This document shows positions 16,160 to 21,032 of a stretch of 21,032 nucleotides of DNA, piece by piece; position 1 is the stretch's first letter, and every line of letters starts with the position of its first letter. The notes below the pieces were generated by a model. It saw nothing but the letters and a program-made list of their open reading frames with translations. It was not told where the DNA came from and did not search any database. A program made the translations under genes and the position numbers. Source of the stretch: an uncultured Lachnospiraceae bacterium (GTDB lineage Bacteria > Bacillota_A > Clostridia > Lachnospirales > Lachnospiraceae); assembly GCA_910577835.1 (NCBI GenBank), contig CAJTOU010000048.1, positions 1-21,032 of the forward strand. Direction: 5' to 3'.

Positions 16160-16188
16160 ATTATATCATAGAAAAAACCGAAAGTCGA
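16160..16188 (-). promoter_or_regulatory. Promoter of the GTPase-NYN operon
   Basis: On the minus strand TCGACT (16188-16183), a 17-base spacer and TATAAT (16165-16160) give a good -10 and a 4/6 -35. The predicted leader is about 100 nt and carries two adjacent GC-rich hairpins. Confidence 0.6.
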
Positions 16189-16301
16189 TGAAATATTAAA
16201 ACAGCCGCAGAAAAAAAGCAAAAAATCCCATTTCCCATACATATTTTTTTCAGCCCGCAATATATTATTTATAAATCAAAGCAAAAAACAGGAGAAAAAA
16301 A

Positions 16302-17552
16302 TTGTTAAAAGCCATGCAAAATGAACTTATTGATAAAGGCAGACTGCAAATTAATGTTGTAAATAATTTTAATATTCCTATCAACAATGCTACTATTAAT
16401 ATTTCTTATTCTGGTGAGCCGGATAGAACAATTGAAAGCCTTACAACAAACAGTTCCGGCTCCTCGCCTGTGGTGGACTTAAATGCACCGCCGATTGAAC
16501 TTTCTTTAGATGAAACAAATATTATTCAGCCTTATTCTGAATACTCCATTTACGTAACCGCACCCGGTTATGAACCGGTAGATATCTCAGGTATTGAAAT
16601 TCTTTCCGATACCACGTCTGTTCAGTCTGTCAATCTGATACCTCTGGAGGAAGGTGCGCCTTCAGATATTGTAATACCGGCACACACCCTGTATGGAGAA
16701 TATCCGGCAAAAATTCCGGAAGCGGAAATCAAGCCGGTCAATGAAAGCGGTGAGATTGTATTAAGCCGTGTAGTGGTGCCGGAAACAGTTGTAGTTCATG
16801 ACGGTTCCCCGTCAGATTCTACTGCCCCAAATTATTATGTGAATTATACAGACTACATAAAAAATGTCGCATCCAGCGAAATCTATGCCACATGGCCGGA
16901 AAGCACCATTACAGCAAATGTTCTTGCCATTATGTCTTTTACACTAAACCGTGTATATACAGAATGGTATCGAAACAAGGGCTATAATTTTACCATTACT
17001 TCTTCTACGGCTTATGACCATAAATGGATTTATGGCAGAAATATTTTTAACAGCATTTCTACAATTGTAGATGAAATCTTTGACCAATATCTGGCAAGAC
17101 CAAATGTGAAACAGCCGATTCTTACTCAGTACTGTGACGGAAAACGTGTTACCTGTCCAAACTGGATGAGTCAGTGGGGCAGCAAGGACTTGGGTGACAG
17201 AGGATATTCCGCAATTGAAATTATCAGAAATTATTATGGAAATTCCATGTATATCCGCACAGCAGAATTGATTTCCGGTATTCCGTCCTCATGGCCGGGA
17301 TATAATCTGACCGTGGGAAGTACGGGAGATAAGGTACGTCAGATGCAGGAACAGCTTAACCGAATTGCCCAGGTTTATACTTCTATTCCGCAGATTGCCG
17401 TTGACGGTATTTTTGGCGAAAATACAAGAAGGGCCGTCGAACAGTTTCAAAGTGTTTTCGGGCTTGCCAGAGACGGTATTGTGGGCTTTAAAACATGGTA
17501 TAAAATTTCGCAGATTTATGTGGGAATTACAAGAATTGCAGAACTTAATTAA
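16302..17552 (+). CDS. SpoIID-like protein with C-terminal peptidoglycan-binding domain
   Basis: The 416-residue protein has three parts. An N-terminal carboxypeptidase-regulatory/Ig-like beta domain (about 12-115) contains GRLQINVVNNFNIPINNATI. A SpoIID-like region (about 185-325) contains YIKNVASSEIYATWPESTI with the conserved Glu, TSSTAYDHKWIYG, MSQWGSKDLGDRGYSAIEI and RNYYGN. A PG_binding_1 repeat (about 345-410) contains GSTGDKVRQMQEQLN and VDGIFGENTRRAVEQFQ. It should bind or process cell-wall glycan, perhaps in sporulation. No signal peptide or membrane segment is seen. The TTG at 16302 is chosen because GGAG lies 7 bases upstream; the first ATG (16314) is 19 bases from it. It is divergent from the GTPase-NYN gene. 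Confidence 0.88.
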   Translation: MLKAMQNELIDKGRLQINVVNNFNIPINNATINISYSGEPDRTIESLTTNSSGSSPVVDLNAPPIELSLDETNIIQPYSEYSIYVTAPGYEPVDISGIEILSDTTSVQSVNLIPLEEGAPSDIVIPAHTLYGEYPAKIPEAEIKPVNESGEIVLSRVVVPETVVVHDGSPSDSTAPNYYVNYTDYIKNVASSEIYATWPESTITANVLAIMSFTLNRVYTEWYRNKGYNFTITSSTAYDHKWIYGRNIFNSISTIVDEIFDQYLARPNVKQPILTQYCDGKRVTCPNWMSQWGSKDLGDRGYSAIEIIRNYYGNSMYIRTAELISGIPSSWPGYNLTVGSTGDKVRQMQEQLNRIAQVYTSIPQIAVDGIFGENTRRAVEQFQSVFGLARDGIVGFKTWYKISQIYVGITRIAELN

Positions 17553-17553
17553 T

Positions 17554-17603
17554 GCAAATGCCTGTATTGACTGTCAAAAAATACAGTCAATACAGGCGTT
17601 TGC
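17554..17603. terminator. Long-stem hairpin between convergent genes
   Basis: Two 21-base arms (17554-17574 and 17583-17603) pair completely with one G-T wobble around an 8-base loop. It starts one base after the stop of the peptidoglycan-binding gene and lies 54 bp from the stop of the convergent EAL gene. The stem ends in GTTTGC with no long T tract, so it may also be an mRNA-end or insulating structure. Confidence 0.75.
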
Positions 17604-17657
17604 TGTTCAATAATGCAGCCAGCCATATTTCTTCTGTTGTGGCTCCATAACTTTATT

Positions 17658-19736
17658 TTACAGTTTTAGAATTTCATTTAATTGCTGAATAGAAAATGCC
17701 TGATTAAAAATGCGGATATCAGAAATACATCCTTCAAAGCTGTTCTGATAAATATCTCCGCCAAATATCAGCTTTTTCACCTTTCCAATCGAATAACAGC
17801 CATCTTTAATTCCATTGTGTTTACCATCTACATAATGGGATATCATATGAATATCAGCATTATAGATAAGAGCAATCTGATGCCACTGATTCTTTTCTAT
17901 CATTCTTTCACGCAGAGTATCTCTCCATTCTTCCTCCCGAAAATCCTTCATTCGAAAAATAGATGTTCCACTCGGTCCATATGGAATTTCTGACATAAAT
18001 CCATACTCTGCTTCCAGATAAAAGGTATTTACCCATTCTCTCGGATTTTCATCTTTTATCCAATAGGAAATTGTAAAACTTTCCAAATCGTTAAATTTCT
18101 CCGGAAGTATAAGAACATTTTCTTTGACAGCACCACCTTTAAAATACAGTGCTTTCATAGAAGGCTTTGGCCCCTCTTTGTATTCTGGTTTACCGTCGTT
18201 ATAAAAACACTGATATTTTCCACTGGTGTCCATCAGAGTTTCATTCAGAGTAAAATGAAACTCCTTGAACGGGTTCTCTTGCACTGTTTCACTTTCCTCC
18301 TTCACAGCTTTTTTCATTTTTTTATAAAGCTCTCTGACCTGTTCAAAGGAAATTGGCTGGTCAAAAATCCGAAGGTCCGCCAGACAGCCGCAGAATCCCT
18401 TTGCATAAATATCTCCGCCAAGAAAAATTACCTTTGGTCCCACAAGATTCAGCACATTTTCCAAAATTCCGCAACGGCTGCCATTCAGATAAACAGTTGA
18501 TACATGATTCACGCTGTCATAACAGGCTGTGACCATAATCCACTGATTTAATCCAACTACTTCATCGCCGGCATCACACCAGCCGGCGGGGTCATCCTTG
18601 TCCTTAATGCGAAATGTCAGGCTCATATCCCACCCCTTCGGCATAATATCACAAAAACCATTTGCATATCCGGCATAATAAACTCCTGACCAGAGCCTTG
18701 CTTCCTCTTCCTTTATCCACATACTGATGGTATAACTGTCGTTTTTCAAAACATCAACCGGAAGCTCTACACAGTCATGAAATGGCTCTCCACCATAAAA
18801 ATGCAGGGCAGACATGCCTTCTATCGGCCCTTTGTCATATTTTACATTACTGCCATGCATAATTCCCTGATATTTTCCTGTATCATCATATAAATGTCCG
18901 TCAAAAGAAAAATGAATCTCCTCAATCTCTGTATCAAGATGTTCCTCCAGATAATGGTAGAACGCTTCTTCGGGAATTGGCCTCGAATATAAAAAACCCT
19001 GAAACATATCACAGCCCATGCGGCTTAAAAACTGACTCTGGCTCTTTGTCTCAACACCTTCGCAGATAACGTCCATTTTCAGTTTTTTTGCCATAGCAAT
19101 CACACACGCCAGAATAATTTTTTCATTTTCAAGCAGCGTATCATGCCTTAAAAATACCTTGTCCACTTTTAATGTATCAATTGGAAGGTCTGTCAGTAAA
19201 TTCAGCGATGAATATCCCGAACCAAAATCATCCATTGATATTTTACCTCCGGCTGCACGAAATTCATCTATCATGGGCCGAAAAGTTTCAAAATTATCTA
19301 CATACATACTTTCTGTCAACTCAAATTCTATATAGTGCGGAGGTATTTTATATTTTTTAAATAATTCCTTTACATAGTCATAAATTGCCAGATTCTTCAA
19401 ATGTGCTCTTGATACATTCAATGATACAGGCACAACAGGTTTTCCCTCATCAAGCCTCTCTCTCAGCTTCTGGAAAACCTTTTTGTATACAAAGTAGTCC
19501 AGCTCGATTACACGTCCGCTTCTTTCAAGCTCAGGAATAAAATCATTGGGATACATATACGCTCCATCGTTTTTCTCCCAACGGACCAGCGCCTCTGCTC
19601 CGATTGCTCTGGTTGAACCTGCCTCTATTTTAGGCTGATAATATACTTTGATATATTCATTCTCCAAAGCCTCAGTCAACGCCTGATGTAAATTTTCCGT
19701 TTTCTGCGTCTGCAAACTCCTCTCCTTGTCTGTCAT
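17658..19736 (-). CDS. c-di-GMP phosphodiesterase (EAL) with two tandem LamG-like domains
   Basis: The 692-residue protein starts with an EAL domain (about 12-255) that looks active: GAEALVRW, LNVSRAHL, FELTES, ISMDDFGSGYSSLNLL, LKVDKVF, CEGVET and FQGFLYSRPIP keep the metal and substrate residues. It would open cyclic di-GMP to pGpG. Two related domains follow (about 272-475 and 490-690), each beginning with a D-x-[ST]GKYQ segment, then YTISMWIKE / FTISYWIKD, NQWIMVTACYD / NQWHQIALIYN, an LNGSRCG / VDGKHNG turn, and FLGGDIYAKGFCGCLADLRIF / FGGDIYQNSFEGCISDIRIF. These are LamG/concanavalin-fold lectin domains from internal duplication. No signal peptide or membrane helix is seen, so it appears cytoplasmic. 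ATG 19736 is chosen over GTG 19739 because GAGG lies 7 bases before it. Confidence 0.9.
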   Translation of the reverse strand: MTDKERSLQTQKTENLHQALTEALENEYIKVYYQPKIEAGSTRAIGAEALVRWEKNDGAYMYPNDFIPELERSGRVIELDYFVYKKVFQKLRERLDEGKPVVPVSLNVSRAHLKNLAIYDYVKELFKKYKIPPHYIEFELTESMYVDNFETFRPMIDEFRAAGGKISMDDFGSGYSSLNLLTDLPIDTLKVDKVFLRHDTLLENEKIILACVIAMAKKLKMDVICEGVETKSQSQFLSRMGCDMFQGFLYSRPIPEEAFYHYLEEHLDTEIEEIHFSFDGHLYDDTGKYQGIMHGSNVKYDKGPIEGMSALHFYGGEPFHDCVELPVDVLKNDSYTISMWIKEEEARLWSGVYYAGYANGFCDIMPKGWDMSLTFRIKDKDDPAGWCDAGDEVVGLNQWIMVTACYDSVNHVSTVYLNGSRCGILENVLNLVGPKVIFLGGDIYAKGFCGCLADLRIFDQPISFEQVRELYKKMKKAVKEESETVQENPFKEFHFTLNETLMDTSGKYQCFYNDGKPEYKEGPKPSMKALYFKGGAVKENVLILPEKFNDLESFTISYWIKDENPREWVNTFYLEAEYGFMSEIPYGPSGTSIFRMKDFREEEWRDTLRERMIEKNQWHQIALIYNADIHMISHYVDGKHNGIKDGCYSIGKVKKLIFGGDIYQNSFEGCISDIRIFNQAFSIQQLNEILKL

Positions 19737-19765
19737 CACTTCACCTCACTAAAATTTCATTAATT

Positions 19766-19798
19766 AAATTTTATCATCTTTTGCTCGTAAAAGCAAAT
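19766..19798 (-). promoter_or_regulatory. Possible promoter of the EAL gene with small inverted repeat
   Basis: On the minus strand TTGCTT, a 17-base spacer and TAAAAT lie about 30-60 bases upstream of the ATG. TTTGCT/AGCAAA (19780-19785 and 19792-19797) forms an inverted repeat overlapping the -35 side. The signal is weak. Confidence 0.35.
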
Positions 19799-19827
19799 TG
19801 TTTATCAAAGAAATGCTATTTTTCTAC

Positions 19828-19856
19828 TTGACATCAGCATATTATGACACTAAAAT
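19828..19856 (+). promoter_or_regulatory. Sigma-A promoter of ilvE
   Basis: TTGACA (19828-19833), a 17-base spacer and TAAAAT (19851-19856) form a near-consensus promoter. The predicted leader of about 77 nt has no T-box or terminator-like hairpin. It carries two copies of GTTTATTAC (19883 and 19901). Confidence 0.8.
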
Positions 19857-19939
19857 AATATACAGCGTAAAACAATGCAAGCGTTTATTACAGCGCCTGT
19901 GTTTATTACTCAGAGAATAAAAATTTGGAGGAAAAAACC

Positions 19940-20962
19940 ATGGCTAAAGATATGGATTGGGCAAATATCGGTTTCGGATATATGCAGACAGACAAAAGAT
20001 ATGTTTCAAATTATAAAGACGGCGCGTGGGATGATGGCGTACTGACAGAAGATGCTACTGTCACAATCAGCGAATGTGCCGGCGTTCTTCAGTATGCGCA
20101 GACAATTTTTGAAGGTTTGAAGGCATACACAACAGAGGATGGACATGTGGTAGTCTTCCGCCCTGATTTGAATGCCAAGAGAATGAATGATTCTGCAGAA
20201 AGACTTGAGATGCCTGTATTTCCGCAGGAACGTTTTATAGATGCGGTTGTACAGACAGTGGCTGCAAATATTGAATATGTTCCACCATATGGCTCTGGTG
20301 CTACTTTATATATTCGCCCTTATATGTTTGGTTCAAATCCTGTTATCGGAGTAAAGCCTGCAGATGAATATCAGTTCAGAGTATTCTGTACTCCCGTAGG
20401 TCCATATTTTAAAGGAGGAGCAAAACCGATTGTAATTAAGGTTTCTGATTTTGACCGTGCAGCACCTCATGGAACAGGACATATTAAGGCCGGGCTTAAT
20501 TATGCCATGAGTTTACATGCAATTGTTACTGCACATAAGGAAGGCTTTGCAGAAAATATGTATCTGGATGCGGCTACCAGAACAAAAGTAGAGGAAACAG
20601 GTGGCGCAAACTTCTTATTTGTAACAAAAGACGGAAAGATTGTAATACCAAAATCAGACAGTATTCTTCCTTCTATTACACGACGTTCTCTTGTATATGT
20701 TGCAAAAGAATATCTCGGACTTGAAGTCGAAGAAAGAGAAGTTCTTTTTGAAGAAGTAAAGGATTTTGCAGAATGTGGATTATGTGGTACTGCTGCTGTT
20801 ATTTCACCGGTAGGAAAGATTAATGACCATGGAAATGAAATCTGTTTCCCAAGCGGTATGGATGATATGGGGCCTGTAACTAAAAAGCTGTATGATACAT
20901 TGACAGGCATTCAGATGGGAAGAATAGAAGCTCCAAAAGGATGGATTTTAGAAATAAAGTAA
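19940..20962 (+). CDS. ilvE: Branched-chain amino acid aminotransferase
   Basis: This PLP enzyme moves the amino group between glutamate and the keto acids of leucine, isoleucine and valine. The 340-residue length and motifs fit the class IV aminotransferase, longer BCAT type: LQYAQTIFEGLKAY, VFRPDLNAKRMNDSAERL, TLYIRPYMFGSNP, the Schiff-base lysine in GHIKAGLNYAMSL (Lys183), VEETGGANFLFV, SILPSITRRSL and ECGLCGTAAVISPVGKI. The ATG at 19940 is preferred over TTG at 19925 because GGAGG lies 8 bases upstream of it and falls inside the longer frame. It has its own strong promoter and is divergent from the EAL gene. No terminator is visible before the window ends. Confidence 0.96.
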   Translation: MAKDMDWANIGFGYMQTDKRYVSNYKDGAWDDGVLTEDATVTISECAGVLQYAQTIFEGLKAYTTEDGHVVVFRPDLNAKRMNDSAERLEMPVFPQERFIDAVVQTVAANIEYVPPYGSGATLYIRPYMFGSNPVIGVKPADEYQFRVFCTPVGPYFKGGAKPIVIKVSDFDRAAPHGTGHIKAGLNYAMSLHAIVTAHKEGFAENMYLDAATRTKVEETGGANFLFVTKDGKIVIPKSDSILPSITRRSLVYVAKEYLGLEVEEREVLFEEVKDFAECGLCGTAAVISPVGKINDHGNEICFPSGMDDMGPVTKKLYDTLTGIQMGRIEAPKGWILEIK

Positions 20963-20974
20963 TAGTTTCAATAT

Positions 20975-21012
20975 AAAATATCGGTTTCAGTTTAAAATAT
21001 CGGTTTCAGTTT
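20975..21012. repeat. 19-bp tandem direct repeat, two copies
   Basis: AAAATATCGGTTTCAGTTT occurs twice head to tail (20975-20993 and 20994-21012). AAAAT follows and a diverged partial copy (GTTTCAATAT, from 20965) precedes. It starts 12 bases after the ilvE stop codon. There are too few copies and no spacers, so it is not a CRISPR array. Confidence 0.85.
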
Positions 21013-21032
21013 AAAATCACCTCACTTTCAGG

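Noticed and set aside
19925..19939. TTG start giving a longer IlvE
   Set aside because: The TTG overlaps the start of the GGAGG that serves the ATG at 19940.
19857..19939. T-box or other riboswitch in the ilvE leader
   Set aside because: The leader is only about 77 nt, with no T-box motif and no terminator hairpin.
20975..21012. CRISPR array
   Set aside because: The repeats are 19 bp, directly abutting with no spacers, and no cas genes are present.
1..21032. tRNA, rRNA, origin of replication or prophage structural genes
   Set aside because: Nothing resembling these was seen on either strand.

Overview
The window is about 21 kb of low-GC DNA. AGGAGG-type ribosome binding sites, gene content and codon usage point to a gut-type Clostridia, most probably a Lachnospiraceae member; this is an inference, since no rRNA or other species marker is present. 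Most genes lie on the minus strand, and the interior reads as an ordinary chromosome with a mobile-element scar at its left edge.

Left edge (1-2470). The N-terminal part of a tyrosine integrase is cut off by an IS3-family element with an intact DDE transposase and an A7 frameshift site. The rest of the integrase does not resume on the far side. Next come a small intact DUF6881-type gene and a gene that appears broken by three single-base frameshifts.

Metabolic and membrane block (2502-9833). A class I DAHP synthase (start of aromatic amino acid synthesis) diverges from a small helical-bundle protein. The 375 bp between them carries a mixed-orientation array of AGATAAA-like boxes and a palindrome just downstream of one promoter. 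Then, all on the minus strand, come a CPCC zinc-knuckle/nitroreductase fusion, a Na/Pi cotransporter with PhoU domain, a Gx-type small transporter, and the second half of a heterodimeric ABC exporter.

ABC exporter and translation-linked block (8061-16054). Two ABC half-transporters overlap by 8 bp and carry complementary degenerate ATPase motifs; a palindrome covers their predicted -10. Upstream are an Imm6-like protein and a tightly coupled pair: a Tet(M)-like ribosomal GTPase fused to a YacP/Rae1-type NYN ribonuclease, followed 2 bp later by a ComEC-like metallo-beta-lactamase-fold lipoprotein. The GTPase-RNase fusion is the most interesting system here: both halves belong to families that act at the ribosomal A site, suggesting one protein that clears or recognises a ribosome state and cuts the mRNA.

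Right part (16302-21032). A SpoIID-like/peptidoglycan-binding protein (plus strand) converges on an unusual c-di-GMP phosphodiesterase made of an EAL domain and two tandem LamG-like lectin-fold domains, with a long-stem hairpin between them. The EAL gene diverges from ilvE, which has a near-consensus promoter. A 19-bp tandem repeat follows ilvE at the window edge.
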